From positions 310,001-374,000 of the forward strand of contig NZ_BAABAY010000002.1 in assembly GCF_039537665.1 (NCBI RefSeq): a stretch of 64,000 nucleotides of DNA, given 5' to 3'. How positions within the stretch are numbered: the stretch's first letter is position 1; each line of letters opens with the position of its first letter. Of the stretch, positions 8,980 to 17,744 are shown in pieces. Source of the DNA: Gaetbulibacter_A aestuarii. GTDB lineage: Bacteria > Bacteroidota > Bacteroidia > Flavobacteriales > Flavobacteriaceae. Below the pieces are notes generated by a model. It worked only from the letters and a program-made list of their open reading frames with translations. It did not search any database and had not been told where the DNA came from. The position numbers and the translations under genes are program-made.

Positions 8980-9873
8980 ATGATGGACCTTGATGCCGTA
9001 AAGATAAATTTTGATGCCGGTGCGCTTTTGGGCTTAAATATTGCTCTGGCCATTGTTATGTTTGGTGTGGCTTTGAATATTACCTTAAATGATTTTAAAA
9101 TTTTGATGAGACAACCCAAATTAGTTCTGGTGGGTTTATTATCTCAATTTGTATTACTTCCATTTTTCACCTTTTTACTGGTAAGTTTGGTGAATCCTCA
9201 ACCTAGTATTGCCTTAGGAATGATCATGGTTGCCGCATGTCCGGGCGGTAATATTTCTAATTTTATGACGCATTTAGCCAAGGGGAACACAGCTTTATCC
9301 GTAAGTTTAACTGCTTTTGCAACAGCATTGGCAGTGATCATGACGCCTTTTAATTTTGAGCTTTACGGACAATTATATAAACCAACAGCGATAATTTTAA
9401 AATCTGTAGAATTAAATCCCTGGGAATTATTAAAAGTGGTGTCGCTTATTCTTGGCATCCCTTTGATATTAGGCATGTTTATCCGATTTAAGAAACCGGT
9501 ATTCGCCGTAAAATGTTCTAAGTTTTTAAAACCAATTTCAATACTTATTTTTATTGCTATCGTTGTGATCGCTTTTATGAATAATTTAGATGTTTTTTAC
9601 AATTATGTTCAGCATGTATTGGTTTTAGGTATTAGTCATAATATTTTGGCCATTGTGCTTGGATTGGCTGTTGCCTATTTGTTCAAATTAAATTTAAAAG
9701 ACAGGAAAACAATCGCTATAGAAACCGGTATTCAAAATTCTGGTCTTGGTCTTTTGTTGATATTTACATTCTTTCAAGGTCTGGGCGGGATGGCTATTCT
9801 AGTTGCTTTTTGGGGAATATGGCATATTATTTCAGGTTTAACTCTAGCAACCTACTGGTCTAAAAAAACATAA
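8980..9873 (+). CDS. bile acid:sodium symporter family (SBF) transporter
   Basis: This is a polytopic inner-membrane protein of about 297 residues with eight to ten hydrophobic segments. ALNITLNDF, ACPGGNISNFMTHLAKGNTALSVSLTAF and ETGIQNSGLGLLL are hallmarks of the SBF/ASBT sodium-coupled symporter family (the P-G-G-N and E-x-G-x-Q-N motifs correspond to the sodium-binding crossover helices). A GTG at 8962 would overlap csaA by 14 bases. ATG codons at 8980 and 8983 lie just after the csaA stop and are more likely. The substrate could be a bile-acid-like steroid, pantothenate or another organic anion and cannot be told from sequence. Confidence 0.88.
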   Translation: MMDLDAVKINFDAGALLGLNIALAIVMFGVALNITLNDFKILMRQPKLVLVGLLSQFVLLPFFTFLLVSLVNPQPSIALGMIMVAACPGGNISNFMTHLAKGNTALSVSLTAFATALAVIMTPFNFELYGQLYKPTAIILKSVELNPWELLKVVSLILGIPLILGMFIRFKKPVFAVKCSKFLKPISILIFIAIVVIAFMNNLDVFYNYVQHVLVLGISHNILAIVLGLAVAYLFKLNLKDRKTIAIETGIQNSGLGLLLIFTFFQGLGGMAILVAFWGIWHIISGLTLATYWSKKT

Positions 9874-9876
9874 TAT

Positions 9877-10908
9877 TTGAAAACATTGTGGTTACATAGC
9901 GTTCGGTTATATTTGAAGCTGGCTTTATTTTTCTATTATAAGAAGATTGAAGTTGTAAAAAAGGGAGATATTCCAGCTAATGAACCACTGATGTTTTTAG
10001 GAAATCATCAAAATGCCTTGTTAGACGCCCTGTTAATTGCGGTTAGTACAAAGCGGTTTTGTTATTTTTTAACGCGAGCCAGTGTATTTCAGAATAAGAT
10101 AGCTACCAGAGCGTTGAAAAGTTTGCAATTGATCCCAATATACCGAATCAGGGACGGTTGGTCTAATTTATCAAACAATGCGGCTATATTCGAAAATTGT
10201 ACTGAGTTGTTGCATAACAATGAAGCCATTGCCCTTTTTCCTGAAGGGAATCATAATTTAAACCGCACCGTTAGACCTTTAAGTAAAGGGTTTACCCGAA
10301 TTATATTCGAGACCTTAGAGCGTTACCCGGAGACCGATATAAAAATGATTCCAGTGGGTGTTAATTATCAAAAGGCTACAGCTTTTGGTGATTCCGCTGC
10401 CATATTTTTTGGAGCATCGTTTGAAGCTAAATCTATTATTTCAGAGGATAAAAATAAATCGGTGTTAGATCTTAAAGTCAAGGTACATGAGGAACTTATA
10501 AATTTAACTACGCATATTCCGCCCGATTCTTATGACACGACCTTGAAAATATTAGAGAAGCACAGAATTTCTTATTTAAACCCCAAACATGTGAATGACG
10601 TGATTTCTACTAACAGAATCACATCCGAAATAAAAACAGTTAAGAAATCATTTTTCATTAAGCACGTTTTTAAATGGCTTTTAGCTATGTTACTTTTTGG
10701 GCCTTATCTGGTTTGGCATTTGTTGGTAAAACCAAAGGTGGCTTCACCCGAGTTCATTGGAACCTTCCGCTTTGCCATAGGCATTAGTTTAGTGCCTGTT
10801 TGGATAATTTTTGGAATTATTTTGTTAACGGTTTATTTTAATCTAGCCGTTGGTTTATTATTTTTTCTTGTGATTCTCACTCTGGATCTGCTTACTGTTA
10901 AAATATAA
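9877..10908 (+). CDS. PlsC-type lysophospholipid acyltransferase
   Basis: This is a membrane-bound acyltransferase of 343 residues. Motif I is NHQNALLDAL (the HX4D catalytic pair, residues about 44-49), and FPEGNHNL near 125 is motif III. C-terminal hydrophobic segments (about 265-285 and 300-343) probably anchor it. The start is TTG, three bases after the preceding stop; the first in-frame ATG would remove residues before the catalytic motif, so TTG is required. It could act in phospholipid remodelling or ornithine-lipid synthesis. The tight spacing suggests one transcript with csaA and the SBF transporter. Confidence 0.85.
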   Translation: MKTLWLHSVRLYLKLALFFYYKKIEVVKKGDIPANEPLMFLGNHQNALLDALLIAVSTKRFCYFLTRASVFQNKIATRALKSLQLIPIYRIRDGWSNLSNNAAIFENCTELLHNNEAIALFPEGNHNLNRTVRPLSKGFTRIIFETLERYPETDIKMIPVGVNYQKATAFGDSAAIFFGASFEAKSIISEDKNKSVLDLKVKVHEELINLTTHIPPDSYDTTLKILEKHRISYLNPKHVNDVISTNRITSEIKTVKKSFFIKHVFKWLLAMLLFGPYLVWHLLVKPKVASPEFIGTFRFAIGISLVPVWIIFGIILLTVYFNLAVGLLFFLVILTLDLLTVKI

Positions 10909-10909
10909 A

Positions 10910-10936
10910 AAACCGCTACATGAAATGTAACGGTTT
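10910..10936 (-). terminator. terminator between convergent acyltransferase and PUR-protein genes
   Basis: The hairpin AAACCG-c-TACAT-gaa-ATGTA-a-CGGTTT has two stem blocks around one mismatch. Read on the minus strand it is followed by a T-rich tract, so it fits best as the terminator of the leftward PUR gene. It may also stop rightward transcription. Confidence 0.7.
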
Positions 10937-10957
10937 AAGTTATTTTAGAGCCTTCAG

Positions 10958-11329
10958 TTATATATCTTCAAAATCTATATCAGTAAAGCTTTCAGCCGAT
11001 TTATTAACATCAGCTTCAGCGACCTCAGGAGCATCCTCCGTTTCTTTTTTGAAATTCTTTTGATGACGTTCACTAATCACTTCCTGACCTTTTTCATTGA
11101 TGATGAAATCAGTCATTTCAGCAAGAATTTCTTTAAATTCAGCAAAATCCTCTTTGTAAATGTAAATTTTGTGTTTTTTGTAGTGAAATGAACCATCATC
11201 ATTTGTAAACTTTTTACTTTCTGTAATGGTCAAATAATAATCATCCGCTTTGGTCGCTCTTACATCAAAAAAATAGGTCCGTCTTCCGGCTCTTAATACC
11301 TTAGAAAATATCTCCTCTTTCTCCATCAT
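10958..11329 (-). CDS. PUR-domain nucleic-acid-binding protein (DUF3276)
   Basis: This 123-residue protein is a single PUR domain of the DUF3276 type (residues about 1-85: EIFSKVLRAGRRTYFFDVRATKADDYYLTITESKKF, then KKHKIYIYKEDFAEFKEIL), followed by an acidic tail of about 35 residues. Bacterial PUR proteins bind single-stranded DNA or RNA. Bacteroidota usually carry one as a small stand-alone gene like this one. ATG codons at 11329 and 11326 are both possible starts. Confidence 0.88.
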   Translation of the reverse strand: MMEKEEIFSKVLRAGRRTYFFDVRATKADDYYLTITESKKFTNDDGSFHYKKHKIYIYKEDFAEFKEILAEMTDFIINEKGQEVISERHQKNFKKETEDAPEVAEADVNKSAESFTDIDFEDI

Positions 11330-11483
11330 ATCAATATGTCATTAATTATGCGTTAGTGTTTTATGTGTTGTACCAAAAATCTAAAAAAAAGTGAAATTAA
11401 CCAACATTTTATTAATTTTCTTTTTCTTTTGAACTTGATTATTGAGATTTATTAAAAGAATAGCGCATTGAGATTATGGCGAT

Positions 11484-13235
11484 CTACTCCGTTTTACTGA
11501 GTTGCTTTAAATACAAATCTTTATAATGACCTTCAGCGTTTACTAGGGAGTCATGCGTTCCTTCCTGAATAATCTTACCATCCTCAAGAACAATGATTTT
11601 ATCAGCATTTTTAGCAGATGAAACACGATGGCTCACGATAATTGCAGTTTTTCCAATAAGGATTTTTTTAAGGTTATTTAGGATCTTTTCCTCAGTTTCT
11701 GTATCCACAGCAGATAAACAATCATCAAAAAGAAGAATTTTTGGCGATTTTATAATGGCTCGGGCAATAGAGACACGCTGTTTTTGTCCGCCGGAAAGGG
11801 TTATACCACGCTCACCAAGAATCGTATCGTAGCCTTTACTGAATTTAACTATATTTTTATGAACATGAGCATTTTTTGCAGCTTCAACAACTTCGTCATC
11901 GGTAGCATCAGATTTCCCGAATTTAATATTATTCTTGATGGTATCAGAGAACAGAAAGGCATCCTGAGGAACATAGCCAATATGACTTCTTAAGGTATTC
12001 AGGTTATGGTTTTCAATAGGCGTTCCGTTAATTGTGATTTCGCCTTGATCGATATCATACAAACGTCCGATCAAGTCTAGAATTGTAGATTTACCTGAAC
12101 CTGTTTTTCCTAAAATAGCAAGGGTTTGTCCTTCCTTTAAGGTGAAACTTACATCATGTAAAGCCTGGATATTAGTATCGTCATAGGTAAACGAAACATT
12201 TTTAAAAACGATGTCGCCATGAATGTCTGTCGGTTCGGTAACAGTATTTTGAATTTCGGGCTCAATTTTTAAAAATTCATTGATTCGCTTCTGAGAGGCT
12301 TCAGCTTGTTGCACAATAGAGGTTACCCAACCAACGGTAGCTACCGGCCAGGTAAGCATATTCACATAAATAATAAATTCAGCAATGGTACCTAAACTGG
12401 TTATCGTACCATTAATGTATTGCATCCCGCCCACGTAAATAACCAAAAGGTTACTCGTTCCTATAAGCAACACCATCATGGGGAAGAACCAGGCTTGAAC
12501 ACGCGCTAAACTTACTTGTTTATGCTTTCCGTCTGCGGCAAGCTCTGTAAAATCATGAGCTGTTTTATTTTCAATGCCATATGCTTTTATTACTGAAATA
12601 CCACTAAATGATTCTTGCGTAAAACCCGAAATGGTCGATAAAAATTGTTGTACAATAGTACTTCTACGATGGATCTCTCTACTTAGCTTATAAATGATTA
12701 CCGATAGGATAGGTAAGGGGATAATAATGTACGTTGCAAGCTTAGGTGCATCTTTGAACATGTAAATAAGCGCGATTACAAAAAGTGTAATCGTATTAAT
12801 GCTATACATAATGGCCGGACCAAAGTACATGCGAACTCTACTAACATCTTCACTGATGCGGTTCATCAGGTCTCCGGTTCGATTCTTTTTATAAAAATTA
12901 AGTGATAGCTTTTGATACTGCTGATAAACCTCATTTTTAAGATCATATTCCACATAACGCGAAACGATAATAATGGTTTGCCGCATAAAAAATGTTAGAA
13001 TGGCTCCAACGAGTGCGGCTCCAATAATAACCAAAATGTCATGTAATAATTCGGTTCTAAATACCGCTTTGGTAATTTCACCATTCATATACCTTTCAAT
13101 TGTCGAAAATATAGCCTTAACATAGCGCGGGGTAAACAGTAAAAATATACGCGCAACTATGGTAATAATTATACCGGCAATAAGATGGGTTTTGTATTTA
13201 TAAAGGTACTTATTTAAGTGTTTTAGTTCTTTCAT
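11484..13235 (-). CDS. ABC exporter half-transporter (MsbA/Mdl-like)
   Basis: This 583-residue type IV ABC exporter has six membrane helices (about 15-310) and a C-terminal ATPase domain. Walker A is LGKTGSGKST, the signature is LSGGQKQRVSIARA and the H-loop is VSHRVSS. The Walker B segment reads LLFDDCLSAVD, so the usual catalytic glutamate is an aspartate, as in the degenerate-site half of heterodimeric exporters (TM287, YheI, MdlA types). No partner half-transporter is adjacent. Substrate unknown; lipid or drug export is the family norm. A -7 box lies about 25 bases before the ATG. Confidence 0.9.
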   Translation of the reverse strand: MKELKHLNKYLYKYKTHLIAGIIITIVARIFLLFTPRYVKAIFSTIERYMNGEITKAVFRTELLHDILVIIGAALVGAILTFFMRQTIIIVSRYVEYDLKNEVYQQYQKLSLNFYKKNRTGDLMNRISEDVSRVRMYFGPAIMYSINTITLFVIALIYMFKDAPKLATYIIIPLPILSVIIYKLSREIHRRSTIVQQFLSTISGFTQESFSGISVIKAYGIENKTAHDFTELAADGKHKQVSLARVQAWFFPMMVLLIGTSNLLVIYVGGMQYINGTITSLGTIAEFIIYVNMLTWPVATVGWVTSIVQQAEASQKRINEFLKIEPEIQNTVTEPTDIHGDIVFKNVSFTYDDTNIQALHDVSFTLKEGQTLAILGKTGSGKSTILDLIGRLYDIDQGEITINGTPIENHNLNTLRSHIGYVPQDAFLFSDTIKNNIKFGKSDATDDEVVEAAKNAHVHKNIVKFSKGYDTILGERGITLSGGQKQRVSIARAIIKSPKILLFDDCLSAVDTETEEKILNNLKKILIGKTAIIVSHRVSSAKNADKIIVLEDGKIIQEGTHDSLVNAEGHYKDLYLKQLSKTE

Positions 13236-13257
13236 TCACCATATCCAAATAGGGTAG

Positions 13258-13265
13258 CAAAGATA
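13258..13265 (-). promoter_or_regulatory. putative -7 box of the ABC exporter gene
   Basis: Read on the minus strand the sequence is TATCTTTG, a full match to TAnnTTTG, about 22 bases upstream of the ATG at 13235. No clear -33 element is seen. Confidence 0.45.
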
Positions 13266-13374
13266 CATATTAAAACCAACTTTTAAGAAGTCTTTGAATT
13301 TTAGAATGTTAAATATACTTTAAAATATAACTGACAATTCCATTTAAAAAAGCATGTTATTTTTAAAATAATAG

Positions 13375-13382
13375 TATTTTTG
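13375..13382 (+). promoter_or_regulatory. putative -7 box of nusB
   Basis: TATTTTTG matches TAnnTTTG and would give a leader of about 45 bases before the nusB ATG at 13432. Confidence 0.45.
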
Positions 13383-13431
13383 CCCCGGAAAATATTAGCA
13401 TCAAAACTATAAAAAACCGTTCTTACTCATT

Positions 13432-14376
13432 ATGCTGAACAGAAGACATATTCGCATTAAAGTTATGCAAACGCTTTACGCTTTTAAAGGAGGCGAAAGT
13501 GATGATTTCTCCAAAGACCAAAAATTTTTACTGTTTAGCATTGAGAATATGTACAAACTGTACCTGATGCTTATCTTATTATTGCTCGAGATTCAAAAAC
13601 GTGCAGATTCCGATCTACAAAAGAAACTGAAAAAATTCCTGGCTACTTCAGAGGATAAAAACCCTAACCGAAAATTCGTAAATAATCAGGTCTTTGAATA
13701 TCTAGCTGAAAATACACAATTAAAAAATCAGTTCGAAACACATAAGATCAATAACTGGGAATTGGATAACGAATATGTTGATATCCTTTTTAAAGCTATT
13801 GTATCGAGTGATTTGTATGCTGAATATATGCAAACCAGAACCTCAGATTTTAAGGAAGATAAAACCTTCATTATAGATATTTATAAAGAAATTATCGCGC
13901 CAAATGACAAGTTGTATGATTATCTGGAAGATAAAAATTTGACGTGGTTGGACGATCTCCCTATAGTGAATACAAACATTTTGAAGCAATTGCGTAAATT
14001 AAAATCATCCAGTGGAGACGCCTTGTTCGTTCCGAAGTTATACAAAGACATCGATGATAAACAGTTTGCCATCGACCTTTTCAAGAAAACACTTTTAAAT
14101 CGTTCTAATCTAAATAAAATAATAGAAGAGAAAACGCAAAATTGGGAAGCCGATCGTATTGCTACAGTTGACAATATACTTTTGCAAATGGCTATTTGTG
14201 AATTGAAAAATTTCCCGACCATTCCGGTAAAAGTAACCATTAATGAATATCTTGAAATCGCGAAGGAATATTCAACCCCAAAAAGCAGTATCTTTATTAA
14301 TGGTATTTTAGACAAACTTGTAAAAGAATACACCGAAAACGACGCTTTAAATAAAATCGGACGCGGATTACTCTAA
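13432..14376 (+). CDS. nusB: transcription antitermination factor NusB
   Basis: NusB works with NusE (S10) in antitermination of rRNA transcription. This 314-residue form has the start MLNRRHIRIKVMQTLYAF and the classical NusB helical domain in its C-terminal part (about 170-305, with WEADRIATVDNILLQMAICEL and TINEYLEIAKEYSTPKSSIFINGILDKL). The roughly 100-residue insert between the first helix pair and this region is usual for Bacteroidota NusB and makes it about twice the length of the E. coli protein. The DUF1573 and yajC genes follow in the same direction. Confidence 0.93.
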   Translation: MLNRRHIRIKVMQTLYAFKGGESDDFSKDQKFLLFSIENMYKLYLMLILLLLEIQKRADSDLQKKLKKFLATSEDKNPNRKFVNNQVFEYLAENTQLKNQFETHKINNWELDNEYVDILFKAIVSSDLYAEYMQTRTSDFKEDKTFIIDIYKEIIAPNDKLYDYLEDKNLTWLDDLPIVNTNILKQLRKLKSSSGDALFVPKLYKDIDDKQFAIDLFKKTLLNRSNLNKIIEEKTQNWEADRIATVDNILLQMAICELKNFPTIPVKVTINEYLEIAKEYSTPKSSIFINGILDKLVKEYTENDALNKIGRGLL

Positions 14377-14460
14377 TATTATGTTAAGGGTTTAACAAAA
14401 ATTTTTAATCCTTTAAATAATTATTACTTTTACCTAGTTAATTATAAACCACATTCTAAC

Positions 14461-14919
14461 ATGAAAAAAATACTTGTAGTATTAAGTGCAATTTGCCTGG
14501 TGTCATTTACATCATGCAAGCAAAATGCAGCTAAAAAAATAGATGCTGCTAACTTAAGCGCTGCAGCAGAGCGTGATGCAGTTGCTTCAAAATTTCCTGT
14601 AATGCAATTTGACCAAACCGAATACGATTTTGGTGAAATTGAAAAAGGAAAACCTGTTGAAACAACATTTTCATACAAAAACACTGGTGATGCACCTTTG
14701 GTAATTACTGATATCAAAACATCTTGCGGATGTACTGTACCTCAAAATTGGAGTAGAGATCCTTTAGCACCTGGTGAATCAGGGCAGTTTACTGTACGTT
14801 ACAATGCAAGTGGTATGAATAAAATTACTAAAACTATCACAGTAACAGCAAATACAGAAAAAGGTAAGGAAGTCGTGAAAATCACTGCTTTTGTGAAACC
14901 TGAAGATACTAACAGCTAA
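14461..14919 (+). CDS. DUF1573 lipoprotein
   Basis: This is a 152-residue predicted lipoprotein. The signal peptide ends in the lipobox F-T-S-C (cysteine near residue 19), followed by K-Q, so surface or outer-membrane sorting is possible. Residues about 45-150 form a DUF1573 immunoglobulin-like domain, with FGEIEKGKPVETTFSYKNTGDAPLVI and the conserved SCGCTVPQNW. Function is unknown; such domains are common in Bacteroidota envelope proteins. Directly before it, TACTTTTA differs from the -7 consensus by one base, so it may have its own promoter besides read-through from nusB. Confidence 0.88.
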   Translation: MKKILVVLSAICLVSFTSCKQNAAKKIDAANLSAAAERDAVASKFPVMQFDQTEYDFGEIEKGKPVETTFSYKNTGDAPLVITDIKTSCGCTVPQNWSRDPLAPGESGQFTVRYNASGMNKITKTITVTANTEKGKEVVKITAFVKPEDTNS

Positions 14920-14931
14920 AAAACAAACCTA

Positions 14932-15213
14932 ATGGAAGGAGGAATTGGCCAATTTTTACCGTTTATACTAATGTTTGTGGTGATCTATTTCTTTATGATC
15001 GCTCCGCAAATGAAACGTGCCAAAAAAGAAAAAAAGTTCAACGCAGAATTAAAACGCGGCGACAAAGTGGTTACCAAGAGTGGTATGCACGGTAAAGTAA
15101 TTGAGCTAAATGATAATAGTTGTGTGATCGAAACCATGTCTGGAAAGATCAAATTCGAACGCTCATCTATTTCTATGGAAATGAGTCAGAAACTCAATGC
15201 TTTAAAAAAATAA
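14932..15213 (+). CDS. yajC: preprotein translocase accessory subunit YajC
   Basis: YajC is a single-pass inner-membrane protein that associates with SecDF. The 93 residues show one N-terminal membrane helix (about 8-27, LPFILMFVVIYFFMIAPQMKR) and the typical cytoplasmic part with KRGDKVVTKSGMHGKVIELNDNSCVIE. It starts 12 bases after the DUF1573 stop and is followed by a strong terminator, so it closes this transcript. Confidence 0.95.
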   Translation: MEGGIGQFLPFILMFVVIYFFMIAPQMKRAKKEKKFNAELKRGDKVVTKSGMHGKVIELNDNSCVIETMSGKIKFERSSISMEMSQKLNALKK

Positions 15214-15230
15214 GTTAAAGTAAACGAATA

Positions 15231-15261
15231 AAAAAAAGCTTCCCTAACGGAAGCTTTTTTT
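15231..15261. terminator. bidirectional terminator between yajC and pepT
   Basis: A 13-bp stem AAAAAAAGCTTCC/GGAAGCTTTTTTT with a 5-base loop has A-runs and T-runs on both sides, so it can end transcription from both convergent genes. Confidence 0.9.
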
Positions 15262-15279
15262 ATGCTCTATTTTTTCAAT

Positions 15280-16515
15280 TTATTGTTTTGCAGTTAATTC
15301 TGCGATCTTGCAAATAACTTCCGTAGCCTTGATCATGCTTTCGACAGGCACGTATTCATAACGCCCGTGGAAATTGTGCCCTCCTGCAAAAATATTGGGA
15401 CAGGGTAGTCCCATATAGCTTAACTGCGAACCATCTGTGCCACCTCGAATAGCTTTGATATGGGGTTTAATGTGCAATTCTTTCATAGCTTTTTCTGCAA
15501 TATCCACAATGTGCATAACAGGTTCAATTTTCTCCCGCATATTGTAATACTGATCTTTGATCTCTGTGAAAACCACGTCATGATCGTATCGGGAGTTAAT
15601 GTCTTCAGTAAGATTCATCATAACTTCTTTTCGCGCTTCAAAGTGTTTGCGATCATGATCGCGAATAATATATTCAAGTTTCGTTTCGTCAACATCGCCT
15701 TTAATTTGAGTTAAATGAAAGAAACCTTGATAGCCCTCGGTATGTTCCGGAGTTTCCATCCGGGGTAATGAATTGATAAATTCCGTGGCGATATACATGG
15801 AATTGATCATCTTTCCTTTGGCATAACCCGGGTGAACGATCTTTCCTTTTATCGTGATCTCCACACCTGCTGCATTGAAGTTCTCATATTCCAGTTCACC
15901 AATCTGGCTACCATCCATAGTATAAGCCCAGTCGGCTGCGAATTTCTTCACATCGAATTTGTGGGCGCCACGACCTATTTCTTCATCGGGCGTAAATCCA
16001 ACCCTAATTTTTCCGTGTTTAATTTCAGGATGCTGGATCAGGTATTCCATAGCCGTTACAATTTCACAAACCCCGGCTTTGTCATCTGCTCCCAGAAGGG
16101 TAGTACCATCAGTAGTTATTAAGGTCTGACCGGTATATTGTCTCAAATCTTCAAAATAATCAGGTGATAATACAATGTTTTCTTTTTTATTCAACAAAAG
16201 ATCGCCACCTAAATAATTCTCATGAATTTGTGGTTTTACATCTTTACCGCTAAAATCAGGAGAGGTATCAAAATGCGAGATGAAACCAATCGTAGGAACC
16301 TCTTTATCCACATTACTTGGTAAGGTTGCCATGATATAAGCATTGTCATCAATACTCACATCTTCCATACCAATAGTCTCTAATTCCTTTGCTAGTTTTC
16401 GGGCTAAATCCCATTGTTTTTCAGTACTTGGCGTGGTTTCAGATTTAGGATCGGATTGGGTGTCAACGGTTACATAACTGATGAAGCGTTTTATAAGGTG
16501 ATCTTTCGAAATCAT
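15280..16515 (-). CDS. pepT: peptidase T (tripeptide aminopeptidase)
   Basis: PepT is a cytoplasmic zinc aminopeptidase of family M20B that removes the N-terminal residue of tripeptides. At 411 residues it has the standard length. Metal-site regions visible are GFISHFDTSPDFSG (His and Asp), TLLGADDKAGVCEIV (bridging Asp), TPDEEIGRGAHKFD (catalytic Glu pair), YTMDGSQIGELEYENF, and IFAGGHNFHGRYEYVP near the C-terminus. It is a single gene facing yajC across a shared terminator. Confidence 0.95.
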   Translation of the reverse strand: MISKDHLIKRFISYVTVDTQSDPKSETTPSTEKQWDLARKLAKELETIGMEDVSIDDNAYIMATLPSNVDKEVPTIGFISHFDTSPDFSGKDVKPQIHENYLGGDLLLNKKENIVLSPDYFEDLRQYTGQTLITTDGTTLLGADDKAGVCEIVTAMEYLIQHPEIKHGKIRVGFTPDEEIGRGAHKFDVKKFAADWAYTMDGSQIGELEYENFNAAGVEITIKGKIVHPGYAKGKMINSMYIATEFINSLPRMETPEHTEGYQGFFHLTQIKGDVDETKLEYIIRDHDRKHFEARKEVMMNLTEDINSRYDHDVVFTEIKDQYYNMREKIEPVMHIVDIAEKAMKELHIKPHIKAIRGGTDGSQLSYMGLPCPNIFAGGHNFHGRYEYVPVESMIKATEVICKIAELTAKQ

Positions 16516-16579
16516 AAGGTAGTTTTTAATAGCTTATTTTGCTCTAAAGTTACAACTATTGAGATTTTTTTCATTTGAA

Positions 16580-16610
16580 TTGCTCAATTTTTTATTTCGA
16601 AGTACTTTTG
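16580..16610 (+). promoter_or_regulatory. putative promoter of pyrD
   Basis: TTG at 16580-16582 and TACTTTTG at 16603-16610 are separated by 20 bases, a good fit to the Bacteroidota -33/-7 layout. It lies inside the longest possible pyrD frame and so fixes the start at 16625. Confidence 0.6.
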
Positions 16611-16624
16611 CACAAATCAAACAG

Positions 16625-17662
16625 ATGTACAAATCACTTCTTCGTCCAATATTCTTTTTATTCGACCCCGAAAAGATTCATCATTTCACTTTTTCCTTAA
16701 TTAAATTTTTCTCGAAGATACCCGGATTTAAAGCTTCAATGCGCGCCATTTACGATGTTGAAGATAAACGTCTGGAGCGGAAATTGTTCGGACTTACCTT
16801 TAAAAATCCCGTAGGGCTCGCAGCCGGCTTCGATAAGAATGCTTTGTTATATAATGAATTGGCGTCGTTTGGATTTGGTTTTATTGAAATAGGCACAGTT
16901 ACACCAAAAGCTCAGCAAGGGAATCCGAAAAAACGTTTATTCAGACTTAAGGATGATCAAGGTATCATCAACCGGATGGGTTTTAATAATGAAGGTGTTC
17001 AAGCGGCCATAGAACAACTCAAAAAAAATAAAGGAAATATTATTATTGGCGGTAACATTGGTAAAAATACTGAAACACCGCAAGAAGGGTATACAGATGA
17101 TTATCTAACATGTTTTAATGCGCTACATCCTTTTGTGGATTATTTTGTACTTAATGTAAGCTGTCCGAATGTGAATAGTCACGCGAAATTAAATGACAAG
17201 GATTATTTGCAAGAACTCATTTCGGCCGTTCAAAAAGCCAATAAAAAGTTCGATAAACAAAAACCAATTCTACTCAAAATCGCACCAGATCTAAACGATG
17301 GTCAGTTAGATGAGATCGTCGATCTAGTAAAAACCACGAAACTGGATGGGGTTATTGCCAGCAATACTTCTGTATTTCGTGATGGACTTAAGGCTTCAAA
17401 AGAGCAGCTTGATGCGATCGGAAAAGGTGGTTTAAGTGGTCAGCCGATCAAAGCAAGAAGCACCCGTGTTATTAAATACCTTTCAGAAAAAAGTGGAAAA
17501 GCGTTCCCAATCATTGGTGTAGGAGGTATTCATTCTGCAGAAGATGCCCTTGAAAAACTTGAAGCAGGAGCCGATCTGGTTCAGATCTATACCGGATTCA
17601 TTTATGAAGGTCCGAAACTTATTAAAGCAATCAATAAAGCTATTTTAAACAAAACCAATTAA
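16625..17662 (+). CDS. pyrD: dihydroorotate dehydrogenase (quinone), class 2
   Basis: PyrD oxidises dihydroorotate to orotate in pyrimidine synthesis, passing electrons to quinone at the inner membrane. From the ATG at 16625 the protein is 345 residues. The N-terminal helical extension (YKSLLRPIFFLFDPEKIHHFTF) marks class 2. FMN- and substrate-binding stretches follow: NPVGLAAGFDKNA, NRMGFNN, NVSCPN with the catalytic serine nearby, and IGVGGI near the end. A longer frame begins with a TTG at 16559, but the promoter sits inside it, so the shorter start is chosen. Confidence 0.94.
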   Translation: MYKSLLRPIFFLFDPEKIHHFTFSLIKFFSKIPGFKASMRAIYDVEDKRLERKLFGLTFKNPVGLAAGFDKNALLYNELASFGFGFIEIGTVTPKAQQGNPKKRLFRLKDDQGIINRMGFNNEGVQAAIEQLKKNKGNIIIGGNIGKNTETPQEGYTDDYLTCFNALHPFVDYFVLNVSCPNVNSHAKLNDKDYLQELISAVQKANKKFDKQKPILLKIAPDLNDGQLDEIVDLVKTTKLDGVIASNTSVFRDGLKASKEQLDAIGKGGLSGQPIKARSTRVIKYLSEKSGKAFPIIGVGGIHSAEDALEKLEAGADLVQIYTGFIYEGPKLIKAINKAILNKTN

Positions 17663-17744
17663 GTAGCAAATCCTGAACCAAATTACAATTCACAGTTACG
17701 GCGCTTACAAAAATTAATAGTATTTTTAAGCACAAACGAAACGC

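Noticed and set aside
13920..14333. 137-codon frame opposite nusB
   Set aside because: Antisense to the conserved NusB domain with no pattern of its own.
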